Assembly: GCF_900141985.1 (NCBI RefSeq)
Contig: NZ_FQZK01000014.1
Span: 62,001-126,000 of the forward strand
Reading direction: 5' to 3'
Source: Nocardiopsis flavescens
GTDB taxonomy: Bacteria; Actinomycetota; Actinomycetes; Streptosporangiales; Streptosporangiaceae
DNA length: 64,000 nt
Positions 1 to 9,512 of this stretch are shown here, piece after piece; position 1 is the first letter of the stretch; each line of letters begins with the position of its first letter. The notes under the pieces were generated by a model that ran no database searches, was not told the DNA's origin, and saw only the letters and a list, made by a program, of their open reading frames with translations. The translations under genes were made by a program, and so were the position numbers.

Positions 1-191
1 TCCGCACAGCCTTGCACGCGGCCGGGGCCAGGACACCGGGATGGCCGACCGTGGTTCGCACTGAGAACCAGACGGGTCCTCTCGCGAACCTCATGTCCGC
101 CTGAGTCCGAGTCGCCTCGATGGCGGCGCTGTTGTACCCGCACGGGGTGGGACGTCCGGCGTAACGCGTCGTCCCTCCCCCGGCCGGCTCG

Positions 192-232
192 GATAGTGCG
201 TTGTTCCAGGGGTCGAAGAACAGTGCACTATC
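192..232. promoter_or_regulatory. Inverted repeat upstream of ctaA
   Basis: Two 15-bp arms (192-206 and 218-232) are reverse complements with two mismatches, separated by 11 bp. The right arm reads GAACAGTGCACTATC. It lies about 110 bp upstream of the ctaA start, in a 341-bp leader where I see no convincing gene. The size and symmetry suit a dimeric repressor operator. The binding protein is unknown; a regulator just outside the left edge is possible. Confidence 0.5.
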
Positions 233-341
233 GGTTGCACGACAGTCGGACGAGCCCCTGCCATGGTCCCCGTCGGCGCAGGTCGCGACGGTTCCCGGGG
301 CCGCGTCACGACCCCCGGCGGCGTGTACTACGCTCTGTCGT

Positions 342-1448
342 ATGTCTGATTCCCCGGCTCCCGCGGCCATGGCCGCGACCACCCCTCCCCCGCTCGCGGC
401 GGAGGACATCGCCCTGCTCGGCGTCCCCCTGTGGGCATGGCAGATCGCCGTCGCGGCAGCCGGTGTGCTGGCCCTGGTCCTGCTGGCCCGGACCATCTGG
501 AACCCCACCCCGACGTCGCTGCGGCTGTGGACCCTGGGCAACATCGTCGTCAACGCGGGCATCGCCGTCACCGGCGCGACCGTGCGCGTGACCTCGTCGG
601 GCCTGGGCTGCTCGGAGTGGCCCCGGTGCACGCCCGACAGCTTCGTGCCCATCGACACCGGGCACGCGGCGCTCAACGCCGCCATCGAGTTCGGCAACCG
701 CACGCTGACCTTCGTCGTGCTGGCGGTGGCGGTCATCACCTTCGTGGCGTTCCTGCGGGCCGAGCCGCGCCGCCGCGACCTGGTCCGCCTGGCCGCGATC
801 ATCCCCTTCGGCGTGCTGGGCCAGGGCGTGGTCGGCGGCATCACCGTGTGGAGCGACCTGCACCCCGCCTCCGTGGGCGCGCACTTCCTGCTGTCCATGG
901 TGATGGTCTTCCTCACCGTGGCGCTGTACGTGCGCGCACGCGAGCCCGAGGGCACCCCGCGGGTCGTCGTCAACCCGATGCTGCACACCCTGAGCATCGC
1001 CCTGGTGGTCACCGGCTTCCTGCTGCTGATCGCCGGGACGGTGGTCACCGGGTCCGGCCCGCACGGCGGCGACGCCGCCGCGCCGCGCTGGGGCTTCCCG
1101 CTGGAGACCGTCACCAAGGTCCACTCGGCCCTGGCCTGGCTCACCCTGGCCTGCGCGGTCCTGGCGGCCGTGCTGGCGTTCCGCACCGGCGCCGGCCGGC
1201 CCGCCCGGACGAGCGCGGTGCTGCTCGTGGCCGTGGTGGTCGGCCAGGGCGTCGTGGGCTACGTCCAGTACGCGCTGGAGCTGCCCGAGGGCCTGGTCGT
1301 CCTGCACGTGCTGGGTTCGGCGCTGACCTGGATCGCGATCGCCCGGCTGTACTTCGCCACCACCCGGCTGTTCCCCGGCGACGGGGACCCGGCGCTCACC
1401 GGCCGTGCCGCGGAGAGTACTCCTGCTGCGCCCTCGCCTGGGCGATGA
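342..1448 (+). CDS. ctaA: Heme A synthase (COX15/CtaA family)
   Basis: Integral membrane enzyme that oxidises the heme O methyl group to give heme A for aa3-type cytochrome oxidase. The 368-residue product has about eight membrane segments. The conserved extracytoplasmic Cys pair is visible (CSEWPRC, about C90 and C96), as are the histidines in GHAALN, GAHFLLS, KVHSALAW and VLHVLGS that fit the paired heme-binding helical bundles. I chose the ATG at 342 because the upstream in-frame extension is charged and non-homologous. There is little sign of a Shine-Dalgarno sequence, and a TACTAC element about 10 bp upstream suggests a near-leaderless message. The partner enzyme CtaB is encoded at 17.3-18.3 kb. 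Its 3' end overlaps the convergent prsW-like gene by 53 bp. Confidence 0.93.
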   Translation: MSDSPAPAAMAATTPPPLAAEDIALLGVPLWAWQIAVAAAGVLALVLLARTIWNPTPTSLRLWTLGNIVVNAGIAVTGATVRVTSSGLGCSEWPRCTPDSFVPIDTGHAALNAAIEFGNRTLTFVVLAVAVITFVAFLRAEPRRRDLVRLAAIIPFGVLGQGVVGGITVWSDLHPASVGAHFLLSMVMVFLTVALYVRAREPEGTPRVVVNPMLHTLSIALVVTGFLLLIAGTVVTGSGPHGGDAAAPRWGFPLETVTKVHSALAWLTLACAVLAAVLAFRTGAGRPARTSAVLLVAVVVGQGVVGYVQYALELPEGLVVLHVLGSALTWIAIARLYFATTRLFPGDGDPALTGRAAESTPAAPSPGR

Positions 1449-2670
1449 CGTGGGCGAAGTCCGCCCGGCGTAGGAACCCCGAGTCCGTGGGCCGCTCCGC
1501 CCAGCCCGGCGCCGCCGGCTGGGGGACGCGGCCCAGGAACGCGTCCCTGGACACGTGCATCAGGGCCAGGAACGCGTCCCGGCGCACCTTCCAGTCCTCG
1601 CGGCGCACCCCGGCGTCCAGCTTCTGGTGCAGCAGCGCCAGCTCGGTGGCGGCGAGCTGGTACTCGCGCATCGCCTCGCGGCCCCTGGCCCCGGCGTTGC
1701 GCGCCGCCCAGTCGCGGGCCGAGCGGCGGCCCTTGAGGGTGCTGAGCATGGCGATGTCGGCCGGGGTGACCAGACCGGTGGAGATGTAGGGCGGCAGGTA
1801 GTGGGCGATCGCCTGCACCTGGCCGCGGCGGTCGTTGGCGGCCAGGGCCAGGATGCCCATCAGCACCGCGAACAGCACGAGGTAGGCCAGGCCCAGCCCG
1901 GTCCAGCCGAAGTAGGTCGAACCGTTCCACATGCCGTGCAGCAGGACCGCGAGGACCCACCCCGCCACCGGTGCGAGCAGGCGCGCGAACCCGGGGCGCA
2001 TGGCGGCGTAGGCGACGCCGATCCCGATCATCGCCGTGTAGAGCGGGTGGCCGAACGGGGCGACGATGCCGCGGATCGCGAACGTGGCGACCAGGGTCCC
2101 GTCGAAGAAGGCACTGAGGAAGTACAGGATGTTCTCGGTGAAGGCGAACCCGGTCGCCACCATGCCCGCGTAGACGACGCCGTCGGTGAACGTGTCGATC
2201 TCGTTGCGCCGCCGCCACAGCAGGATCAGCAGCACCAGGCCCTTGGCGCTCTCCTCCACCAGGGGCGCCACCGCCGAGGTGCCCAGGAACTCGCCCGTCT
2301 CCTGCCCGAACAGCGGGACGGTGATCGCCGCCAGGCCCCAGCTGTTGAGCAGCAGGGCCGCGACGACGGCCACGCCCGCGCCCCACACGAACGCGAAGAA
2401 GAGCACCCAGCCGGGCTCGGGCTCCAGGCGGTCGAGCATGAGGATGAGCGGGACCAGGATGCCCGCCGGGATGACCGCGGCCACGAGCGCGACGACGAAC
2501 CCGGTGGCCCCGTCGATCCCGGCGGCCGCTCCCCCGGCCAGGGCCAGGAGCCACAGGTAGGCGAGCATGCCCGCCATGCAGACGAGGCTGACGGTGATGC
2601 CCAGGACGAGGGTCATCGAATGGCGGGAGCGGCGGCCCTGGAGCACGGCCTTGCTGTCGAGACGGGACAT
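1396..2670 (-). CDS. PrsW family intramembrane metalloprotease
   Basis: Membrane protein of 424 residues with a hydrophobic N-terminal two-thirds of about eight to nine segments and a soluble C-terminal tail of roughly 140 residues. The PrsW/glutamic-type protease motifs are present: VEESAKG (the EExxxK motif), FTENILYF, HPLYTAMIG and HGMWN. Family members cleave membrane proteins such as anti-sigma factors, but the substrate here is unknown. The ATG at 2670 is chosen because it precedes the first conserved residues; the longer upstream frame is a GC artefact. It converges on ctaA with a 53-bp overlap of coding 3' ends. Confidence 0.85.
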   Translation of the reverse strand: MSRLDSKAVLQGRRSRHSMTLVLGITVSLVCMAGMLAYLWLLALAGGAAAGIDGATGFVVALVAAVIPAGILVPLILMLDRLEPEPGWVLFFAFVWGAGVAVVAALLLNSWGLAAITVPLFGQETGEFLGTSAVAPLVEESAKGLVLLILLWRRRNEIDTFTDGVVYAGMVATGFAFTENILYFLSAFFDGTLVATFAIRGIVAPFGHPLYTAMIGIGVAYAAMRPGFARLLAPVAGWVLAVLLHGMWNGSTYFGWTGLGLAYLVLFAVLMGILALAANDRRGQVQAIAHYLPPYISTGLVTPADIAMLSTLKGRRSARDWAARNAGARGREAMREYQLAATELALLHQKLDAGVRREDWKVRRDAFLALMHVSRDAFLGRVPQPAAPGWAERPTDSGFLRRADFAHVIAQARAQQEYSPRHGR

Positions 2671-2826
2671 GGGCAACGATCGTAGCGGGATTCGCGGCCG
2701 TGGAAGGGTCCCGGCGGGCTCCGCGCCGGACGGCCCCGGTGTCGACTTCTGGACGGAGCGCCGACGCCCCGCGGGGGGACAATGGCCGCGTCGGCTGTAT
2801 CCGCGTAGACGAAGAAGAGGCCCGCC

Positions 2827-3225
2827 ATGGACAGGACCGTTCCGACCCCCGCGATACCGGCAGCGCTGTGGGCGGTGCGCGTCGCCGTACTCGCCCACCT
2901 GGCCGCGATCCTGTGGGAGGGGGCGACCGCGGGGCAGCTGGTGACGTTCAACACCGGCGCGCTCCCGCTGCACTACTTCGGGGCGTTCGGCGTGCACGCG
3001 GCGGCGGCGCTACAGCTGCTCGCGGCGCTCTGGTACTGGAACTCGGCGGGCCGCGGAGGCGGCCCGGCCCGGACGCTGCTGCTGGTCAGCGGACTGGCGT
3101 TCGTGCTGGGCTTCCCGCAGGCGGCGCTGGGCACCTTCGGCCCGCTCCAGGCGCACGTGCCGCTGGCGCTGGTCCTGACAGGGGCCGCGGTGTGGGCGGC
3201 GGTCCTGGCCTGGCGCCGCCCCTGA
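2827..3225 (+). CDS. Small four-helix membrane protein, unknown function
   Basis: A 132-residue, strongly hydrophobic protein with four predicted membrane helices at about residues 12-30, 45-70, 78-100 and 108-128. It carries no catalytic motif I recognise. A purine-rich stretch (AAGAAGAGG) precedes the ATG. It is divergent from the PrsW-type protease across a 156-bp gap that must carry both promoters. After it, 250 bp to the next gene contains nothing I can support. It could be a DoxX-like or quinone-associated small membrane protein, but the sequence does not settle this. Confidence 0.75.
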   Translation: MDRTVPTPAIPAALWAVRVAVLAHLAAILWEGATAGQLVTFNTGALPLHYFGAFGVHAAAALQLLAALWYWNSAGRGGGPARTLLLVSGLAFVLGFPQAALGTFGPLQAHVPLALVLTGAAVWAAVLAWRRP

Positions 3226-3476
3226 CACCCGCCGGGGTGCGGCGGCCGTCGCGGCGCCCGGGGTCCACGGCGGGGTCCGGTCGGACCGGACGCGGGCCCC
3301 GCTCCCGGGAAGCCACCTGGATACGAGTCCACCGGCCGCCGACGCACCGCCGGGCTGCCGTGGCACCGGACACGGCGGCACGGGACGGCGGAACAGACCC
3401 GCCGTCCGCAGACCCGTCGCCGCCCAGAGGAGACACGGCGGCATCCGGCCGACGCGGGCGCGGGCCGACCGGCGGG

Positions 3477-5246
3477 TCAGAGCCGCCAGGCGAGGGTGTG
3501 CAGCCGGTGGCGGACCGCGGTGAGATAGGTCGAGGCCGCCAGCCAGGCCAGCGCGAGCCGGTCGGGGGGCGGGGCCGCCGACTCCCCCGTCGCCGTGCGC
3601 ACGCGTTCGCGGGCGGCGGCGGCCAGGACCGCGAGCAGCTCGGCCCCGGTCCGCAGGTGGCGGTCGAGCATCAGCGCCCCGACCGCGGCCGGGTCCGCCG
3701 GGACGGCCTCCCGGCCCGCCTCGGCCAGGCGGGCCAGCACACGGGCCAGCGCCGCCGTGCCGGGGTCGGAGGCGGGCGGCCGTCCCGCCGGGCCCCGTGC
3801 GGGCGCTCCGGCGGCGGGCTGCGCCCAGCGCAGGGTGTCCAGCGACAGGTCGGCGCGGCCCCGGCGGGCCGGCGGCAGGTCCGCCAGGCCGTCGGCCGTG
3901 ATGGGCACCAGACGGCCGGGGCGCTCCAGGACCGGTCTGGCCATGACCCGCAGCACCGTTCCCGGTTCTTCGGCGATCCGTGCCAGGTTGCGGGCGCGCA
4001 GCGTGTCCCGCGCCCCGTCGCCGACGAGCACGTACGGGCGGCCGGCGGCGGTGGCCTGGACGCCCTCCGGGTGCGGTCCCGTCACGGTGAACTCGGCGAA
4101 CACCAGGTCGGCGCCGCTGCGGCGGGTGGGCGAGGTCAGGGCCGCCAGGGCGTCGGCGATCTGCTCCGCGGGAGGGCGCTCCCACAGCGCCGCCAGCGGG
4201 CCCGTGTCCCAGGCGGGAGCCTCGGAGGTGGCGGCCGTGGTGGCCGCCGTGCCGCTGAGCCGGCCGTCGGCGCTGGCCCCGACCCGCTGCGCGACCAGGG
4301 CCGCCCGCCCCAGGTCGCGATGGCTCAGCGCGGTCCCGCCGAAGGAGACCCGGGCGCCGTGCGCGGCCGCCGCGCGCTCGGGGCCGCCGGGCGCGACGTC
4401 GGAGACGCTCCAGCGCCGGACGGCCCCGTCCGCGACCGATACCAGGTGGGTGACCACGCCGGCGTAGCCGGAGGCGGTGACGACGCGTTCGCAGCCCAGC
4501 CCGTACAGGCGAAGCGACCCGATTTCGGTGTAGGCGCGCCGCCCCACGCCGACGTCGGCCCCGGTGGGGTCGGGCCGCCCGCCCTCGGGGCCGCCGCCCA
4601 GCCGCCAGGCCAGGTCGAGCAGGGCGGTGAGGTCGGCGGTGTAGGCGGACAGGTCGAAGTCGGCGGTGGGGTGGTCACGCGGTCCGGCGGCCACCGAGAC
4701 ACAGGCTGCGGCCAGGCGGGGCAGGCGGGCCGCGCGGGCCAGGGCCGAGGCGCGCAGCAGCTCGGCGCGGCCGGAGGACCCGGCCGCGCGCACCCCGAAG
4801 GCCAGGGTGCGGGCGGCCGCGTTCCAGGCGGCGCGGGCCGCGGCGCGGGCGTTGCCGTCCAGCGCGGCGGGCGCGGACAGGGGGTCGGGGACGGGTTCGG
4901 CGGGGGACGGCGCGGCGCCCTCCCCCGCCGGACCGGGCGCCTCCGGCGGGGCGTCGGCGGGGCCGTCGTCGGCCGTGGTGTCGAGCAGGGATACCACCGA
5001 CAGCAGGTGGAGGCAGCGCGGGGAGAGCAGACAGGTGCACGCGGCCTGGCCCGGTCCGGTGAGGTCGTCTCCGGTGAGGGTGACGGTCTCGCCGCCCGCG
5101 GCGACGGTCCACTCCCCGTCGCCGCGGGTCCAGGTCCACTCCTGGGCGGCGCGGGGTGCGGCGTCCAGCTTGCGGCGCACCCGGGAGGGGGCCGCCTCCA
5201 CGAGCGAGGCGATCAGCTCGGGGGCGATGCGGGGCCGGTCGGTCAT
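3477..5246 (-). CDS. SWIM zinc-finger protein (YehQ-like)
   Basis: A 589-residue cytoplasmic protein. The SWIM motif lies at about residues 72-82 as CTCLLSPRCLH (CxC-x5-CxH), a zinc-binding fold that typically mediates DNA or protein contacts. The rest is Ala/Arg-rich, with a Pro/Ala-rich linker at about residues 100-130. The start at 5246 is chosen for the GGAAGGA ribosome binding site 6 bp upstream; an in-frame ATG at 5270 lacks one. It is the last gene of a five-gene minus-strand set and begins 20 bp after the DUF5682-VWA gene. E. coli yehQ occupies the equivalent place in the yeh cluster. Function is unknown in both. Confidence 0.8.
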   Translation of the reverse strand: MTDRPRIAPELIASLVEAAPSRVRRKLDAAPRAAQEWTWTRGDGEWTVAAGGETVTLTGDDLTGPGQAACTCLLSPRCLHLLSVVSLLDTTADDGPADAPPEAPGPAGEGAAPSPAEPVPDPLSAPAALDGNARAAARAAWNAAARTLAFGVRAAGSSGRAELLRASALARAARLPRLAAACVSVAAGPRDHPTADFDLSAYTADLTALLDLAWRLGGGPEGGRPDPTGADVGVGRRAYTEIGSLRLYGLGCERVVTASGYAGVVTHLVSVADGAVRRWSVSDVAPGGPERAAAAHGARVSFGGTALSHRDLGRAALVAQRVGASADGRLSGTAATTAATSEAPAWDTGPLAALWERPPAEQIADALAALTSPTRRSGADLVFAEFTVTGPHPEGVQATAAGRPYVLVGDGARDTLRARNLARIAEEPGTVLRVMARPVLERPGRLVPITADGLADLPPARRGRADLSLDTLRWAQPAAGAPARGPAGRPPASDPGTAALARVLARLAEAGREAVPADPAAVGALMLDRHLRTGAELLAVLAAAARERVRTATGESAAPPPDRLALAWLAASTYLTAVRHRLHTLAWRL

Positions 5247-5266
5247 CGGGGGTCCTTCCAGGGGGG

Positions 5267-8200
5267 TCAACCGCGCACCTTCTCACCGATCCACGCCGCC
5301 AGCTCCTCCGGTCCCAGCGCCGCCACCGGCATCCCGGCGTCGGCGAAGGAGGAGGCGATCGCGCGGTTGTACACGGGTGCGCCGCCGTGGTCGAGGGAGG
5401 CCAGGCCGAGCAGGTGGACCCCGCTGGAGGCCAGGGCCCTCACCTCGGCGAGGGTGCGGGCGAGGCTGCCGCCCTCCTCGAAGTCGGTGATGAGGGCCAC
5501 GATGGTGCGGCTCGGCACGCGGACCGCGGAGCGGGTGTGCGCCAGGGCGGCGCCGATGTCGGTGCCGCCGCCCACCGAGACCTCCAGCAGCAGGGACAGG
5601 GGGTCGTGCACGCGGTCGGTGAAGTCGATGACCTCGGTGGAGAAGGCGGTCAGGGAGACGCTCAGCGCGGGCAGGCCGTGCAGGACGGCGGCGACCAGGG
5701 CGGCGTGGATCGTGGACCGCTCCATGGAGCCGGAGACGTCCACGACGACGTGCACGTGCCAGTCGGCGCTGCGCCGCGCGCGGGTGTGGAACACCGGCCG
5801 CTCGGGGAGCAGCAGGGGTCCGTCCGGTCCGGGGCGCACGGTGTGCAGGTTGGCGCGGACGGTGCGGCCCAGGTCCAGGCGGCCGCCCCGGCGGCGGGTG
5901 GGGCGGGGGACGGACAGGCCGGTGAGCGCGGGGCGCAGGCGGCGGGCGAGTTCGGCGGTGAGGCGCGCGGTGAGGCGTTCGACCAGGGGCCGCAGCCGGG
6001 CCAGCCGGGCCTCGGGCAGGGCTCCGGCCAGGGACAGGACCTGTTCGAGGAGGTCGACCGAGGGGGTGACGGAGTCGGGGTCCAGGTGGTCCAGGACGTC
6101 GGCACGGCCCCGTTCGGCGGCCCGTCCCAGGACCTCCTCGCGCACGGTGACGCCGAAGAGCGCCTCCAGTTCGTCGGACCACTCCCGGGGGGCCGGTTCG
6201 GGACGGCCGCGCCCGCCGGTGGGGTCCTGCGAGCCCTCGCCGTGGCCGCGGCCGTAGAGCTCGTCCAGGGCGCGGGCCGCGCGCCGCGCGGGGGCGGCGG
6301 GTCCCTCGGGGTCGCGGCCGAGCACGAGCCGCCAGCGGTCGGCGGCGCCGATGGCCCGGGGGGCGGCCTCGGAAACCGGGCCTGTGGACAACCCCTCCGG
6401 GCGCCCCCGCCGGGGGGACACTGAAAGTGCTCCACCCCCTGTTGAGGAGGTCTCCGTGTCCCCGACCGTGGACGTGTCCGTGGTGTCCCCCCGTTCCGGC
6501 TCCCCCGCGCCCTGGACGGCGCCATCCGGCGAGCGGGGCGCTCCTGCATCGGAACGGAGGCCGGGAGCGGCCCCGCCCGGCGGACGGGGCGAGCCCGCGT
6601 CGGAACGGGAATCGAGGTCAGCGCCACCCGGCGAGCGGGTCGTGCCCGCGTCGGAACCCGCACCGGCGACCGCGCCCTCCGGCGAGCGGGGCGCACCCGC
6701 GTCGGAACGGAGGCCGGGGCCGGCGCCCCCCGGCGGACGGGGCGCACCGGTGTCGGCACGGGTGCCGGGGTCGGCGCCCCCCGACCGACGGGGCGCACCG
6801 GTGTCGAGACGCGCGTCGGTGGCGGGTCCGTTGAGGAGGGCGGGCAGGAGGGCGCTCACCGCGCTGCGCGCGGTGGTGTCGGCGTCGGTGAGGGCGGCGG
6901 CCAGGTCCGCGGGCACTCCGAGGTCCGTGCCCACCTCGCCGAGGCGCTCGGTGACCGCGTCCAGGAAACGGCCGCGGGCCGCGGCGGACAGGGCGTCGAA
7001 CCCCTCCCGCAGCGCGGGCAGGCGGGTGAGGAACCCCGGATCGTCCCAGCCCTCCACCCGCTCGGTGAGGGTGTCCAGCAGTGCCGGGTCGGCCTCCAGG
7101 ACCGGGGCCGCCACCACCAGCGCACCGGTGAGGCGGCGGGCCGTGGCGGCGCCGTCGGAGGCGTCGTCGGCCCACCCCGCCAGGCGGGCGGCGACCTCCC
7201 CGGGACCGGTGGCCTCCAGGAGCAGCAGGGCGGCCAGGGCGGCGCCCTGGGCGAGCGGCCCGCCCCGCGCGAGCAGGGAGCGCAGCTGCCACAGCAGCCG
7301 CTGGGGGCCGACCGCACCGGGCAGCGACGCCTGGTCCTGGACCATGCGCACCACCCGCAGCAGCGAGACGGCGTCGGCGCGGTCGGCGGCGCCGGCCATG
7401 CCGGGCACGGAGGCGATGGCGGCCTCCGCGAGCCTGGAGCGCAGCAGCACCAGGGACTCGGGGGCCTCGGGCATGCCGGGTACCCGTCCGGCGACGATCC
7501 GCTGGAGGGAGTCGTGCAGGGTGACGGCGTCGGTCAGACCGGCCCGGGGCAGCACCTCGTCGAGGATCCGCGCGCCCAGCTCGGCGGCCAGGTCCGGCAG
7601 GCCGCACTCCGCGGCCCGGGTGAGGAGTTCGCCGGCGGCGCCGGGGGCGAGGTCGCCCTCGTGGTCGCGCAGCCGGGCCGCGAGACGACCGCGGGCGGCC
7701 TGCTCCAGGGTGGTGCCGTAGCAGGCGGCCAGTTCCAGGGTGGCCCCGGTGGAGGGGGTCCAGCGCACCTCCCAGGTGCGGCCCAGCGTCTCGCCGTCGG
7801 TGGTCGGACCGGCGCCCCGCACCGGGTCGCCGTAGGCGATGCCCGCGGCGGACGCGCGCTGGAGGGCGATGTGCCGCTCGCGGTCCAGCGGGGAGCGCTC
7901 GGGGTCCAGGCGCAGCTCGCGCCGCTCGTCGTCGGGGCCGGGCAGGCGCAGCCGGGCGGTCAGGGAGGCGAAGTGCACCCCCAGGCCGGAGGCGGGGGCG
8001 TCCGCGGCGGCGCGTCCGCGGCGGGTGCCGATGAGCTCGCGCCGGGCGGCGCGGGCCAGGGCGCGGGCGCGCCCCAGCGGTTCGCCCTGGGCCAGGGCGG
8101 TGGTGAGCGCCTCGATGAGCTCGCGGCGCCCCGGTGCGGGCAGCCCGCGCAGCGCGGCCAGGTCGCGGGCCAGGCGGTAGGCGGCCGCGGTGTCGGGGAC

Positions 8201-9511
8201 GCCGCAGACGTGGCCGTCGGCGCGCAGCCGGGCGCCGATCCCGGCCATGCGGCGGATCGCGGCCTCCTCCACCGCCTGGGGCGCGCCGCCCGCCGCGTGG
8301 ACGTCCTGCTGCCACTCGGGGTCGCGGATTCCCGCGGGGTAGCCCGAGCGGGAGTCGAGGAGGGCGAAGGTGTAGGGGATGAGGGCGCTGACCACGCCGT
8401 CGGCGTGCTCCCCCGGTTCCGGGACCGGAACCTCCCCGGTGGCGGGCAGGTCCACCGGGCTCTCCGGTACCGCGAGCGAGGCGAGGGCACCCGCGTTTTC
8501 CGCGAGGGCGGGGACCGTATCCGGGGTCCCGGCGTGCATCGGGCCGCCGGTGCTCCCCCCGGGGGTGGAGGCCGTACTCGGGGTCCCGGAGTGCGTCGGG
8601 GTGCCCGCGCCCCCCGCAGGGGCGGAGGGCGTGCCCGGGGTCCCGGAGTGTGTCGGGGTGCCGTCCGCCTGCCGGGGGCCGGCGGCCCGTGCCGGGCCGG
8701 GGACCGCGGGGGGACCGGCGGCCGGGGCGCCGGCGGCGCCGGGCGCGGAGTCCGCGCCGGAGGCCGCCGGGGTGTCCCCGGACGGCGGGCGGCCGGTCGC
8801 GGCGTTGAGGAGGCGGTGCAGGGCGGCCCGGTCGGGGTCGGGCAGCAGGGCGGCGGCGTGGTAGGCGCCGACGACCGCCGCCGGGCGGGCGGCGCCCACC
8901 TCGGCGATGCGGCGGCGCATCCACGCCTCGCGGGCGCGGTCACGCGGGCCCGGACCGCCGGGGTCCGCGGCGCGGTGGGCCCAGCCCAGGGCCAGGGCGG
9001 CGCGGCGGACCCGCTCCGGCTCGGCCCCGTAGGAGCGGGCCTCCACCAGGCGGTCCCACAGCTCCTCGTCGTCCTCGACCCCCGCGGCGCGCAGCAGCGC
9101 CCGCGACAGCTCCGGGTCGGCGGGCGACCCCTGCGCCCGCTCCCCCGGTACCGGCACCGCGACCGGCAGGTCCACGGCGTGCACCGGGACGCCGCGGTCC
9201 CGGGCCCAGCGCAGCGCCGCCAGCTCCGGCGAGAAGTCCGCGAACGGGTAGAAGGCGTGGCCGGCTCCCCCGGGGAAGCCGAACACCAGGGCGACGGGGG
9301 CCTCGGTGGCCGGGTGGGCGAGCCAGTCCAGCCACGGCCCGGCCTCCCACGGGAGTTCGACGAACAGGGCGTCCGGGTCGGCGGCGTCCAGCAGCGCGGG
9401 CACCGCCGCGGCCAGCACCGGCGAGTGGTGGCGCACCCCCACCAGGTAGGGCGAGGTGCACCCGGCCAGCGCCTCCAGGACGGCCTCGGGGGCGTCGGGC
9501 ACGGTGGTCAC
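5267..9511 (-). CDS. DUF5682-VWA fusion protein (YehM+YehP-like)
   Basis: A 1414-residue protein. The N-terminal part (about residues 1-230, then 340-930) matches DUF5682/YehM, with the typical opening YLVGVRHHSPVLA and FVELPWEAGPW. The C-terminal part (about 1240-1414) is a von Willebrand A domain with an intact metal site: DVSGS at 1258-1262, GGGTD at about 1314, and TDFEEG with its Asp near 1343. E. coli carries these as two separate genes, yehM and yehP. Two low-complexity repeat linkers join the folded parts. The gene starts at a GTG one base after the MoxR stop codon, so it is translationally linked. VWA plus MoxR ATPase pairs usually remodel or load metal into client proteins; the client here is unknown. 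Confidence 0.85.
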   Translation of the reverse strand: MTTVPDAPEAVLEALAGCTSPYLVGVRHHSPVLAAAVPALLDAADPDALFVELPWEAGPWLDWLAHPATEAPVALVFGFPGGAGHAFYPFADFSPELAALRWARDRGVPVHAVDLPVAVPVPGERAQGSPADPELSRALLRAAGVEDDEELWDRLVEARSYGAEPERVRRAALALGWAHRAADPGGPGPRDRAREAWMRRRIAEVGAARPAAVVGAYHAAALLPDPDRAALHRLLNAATGRPPSGDTPAASGADSAPGAAGAPAAGPPAVPGPARAAGPRQADGTPTHSGTPGTPSAPAGGAGTPTHSGTPSTASTPGGSTGGPMHAGTPDTVPALAENAGALASLAVPESPVDLPATGEVPVPEPGEHADGVVSALIPYTFALLDSRSGYPAGIRDPEWQQDVHAAGGAPQAVEEAAIRRMAGIGARLRADGHVCGVPDTAAAYRLARDLAALRGLPAPGRRELIEALTTALAQGEPLGRARALARAARRELIGTRRGRAAADAPASGLGVHFASLTARLRLPGPDDERRELRLDPERSPLDRERHIALQRASAAGIAYGDPVRGAGPTTDGETLGRTWEVRWTPSTGATLELAACYGTTLEQAARGRLAARLRDHEGDLAPGAAGELLTRAAECGLPDLAAELGARILDEVLPRAGLTDAVTLHDSLQRIVAGRVPGMPEAPESLVLLRSRLAEAAIASVPGMAGAADRADAVSLLRVVRMVQDQASLPGAVGPQRLLWQLRSLLARGGPLAQGAALAALLLLEATGPGEVAARLAGWADDASDGAATARRLTGALVVAAPVLEADPALLDTLTERVEGWDDPGFLTRLPALREGFDALSAAARGRFLDAVTERLGEVGTDLGVPADLAAALTDADTTARSAVSALLPALLNGPATDARLDTGAPRRSGGADPGTRADTGAPRPPGGAGPGLRSDAGAPRSPEGAVAGAGSDAGTTRSPGGADLDSRSDAGSPRPPGGAAPGLRSDAGAPRSPDGAVQGAGEPERGDTTDTSTVGDTETSSTGGGALSVSPRRGRPEGLSTGPVSEAAPRAIGAADRWRLVLGRDPEGPAAPARRAARALDELYGRGHGEGSQDPTGGRGRPEPAPREWSDELEALFGVTVREEVLGRAAERGRADVLDHLDPDSVTPSVDLLEQVLSLAGALPEARLARLRPLVERLTARLTAELARRLRPALTGLSVPRPTRRRGGRLDLGRTVRANLHTVRPGPDGPLLLPERPVFHTRARRSADWHVHVVVDVSGSMERSTIHAALVAAVLHGLPALSVSLTAFSTEVIDFTDRVHDPLSLLLEVSVGGGTDIGAALAHTRSAVRVPSRTIVALITDFEEGGSLARTLAEVRALASSGVHLLGLASLDHGGAPVYNRAIASSFADAGMPVAALGPEELAAWIGEKVRG
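6498..6803 (-). repeat. 51-bp in-frame tandem repeat (six units)
   Basis: Inside the DUF5682-VWA gene, six consecutive 17-residue units follow the pattern [TA]GAPR.P.GA..G..SD, for example TGAPRPPGGAGPGLRSD. At DNA level this is a degenerate 51-bp period made of GGCGCACC, GTGTCGG and GAGCGGGG blocks. It forms the flexible Pro/Gly/Ala linker between the DUF5682 part and the VWA part. Boundaries are approximate to about 10 bp. Confidence 0.8.
8500..8670 (-). repeat. 57-bp-class in-frame repeat (three units)
   Basis: A second, shorter linker in the same gene. Three 19-20 residue units begin GTPTHSGTP, GTPTHSGTP and GGPMHAGTP, encoded by repeated GGGGTCCCGGAGTG-type blocks. It interrupts the N-terminal DUF5682 homology, so the domain is split by a disordered insertion. 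Edges are approximate. Confidence 0.65.
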
Positions 9512-9512
9512 C

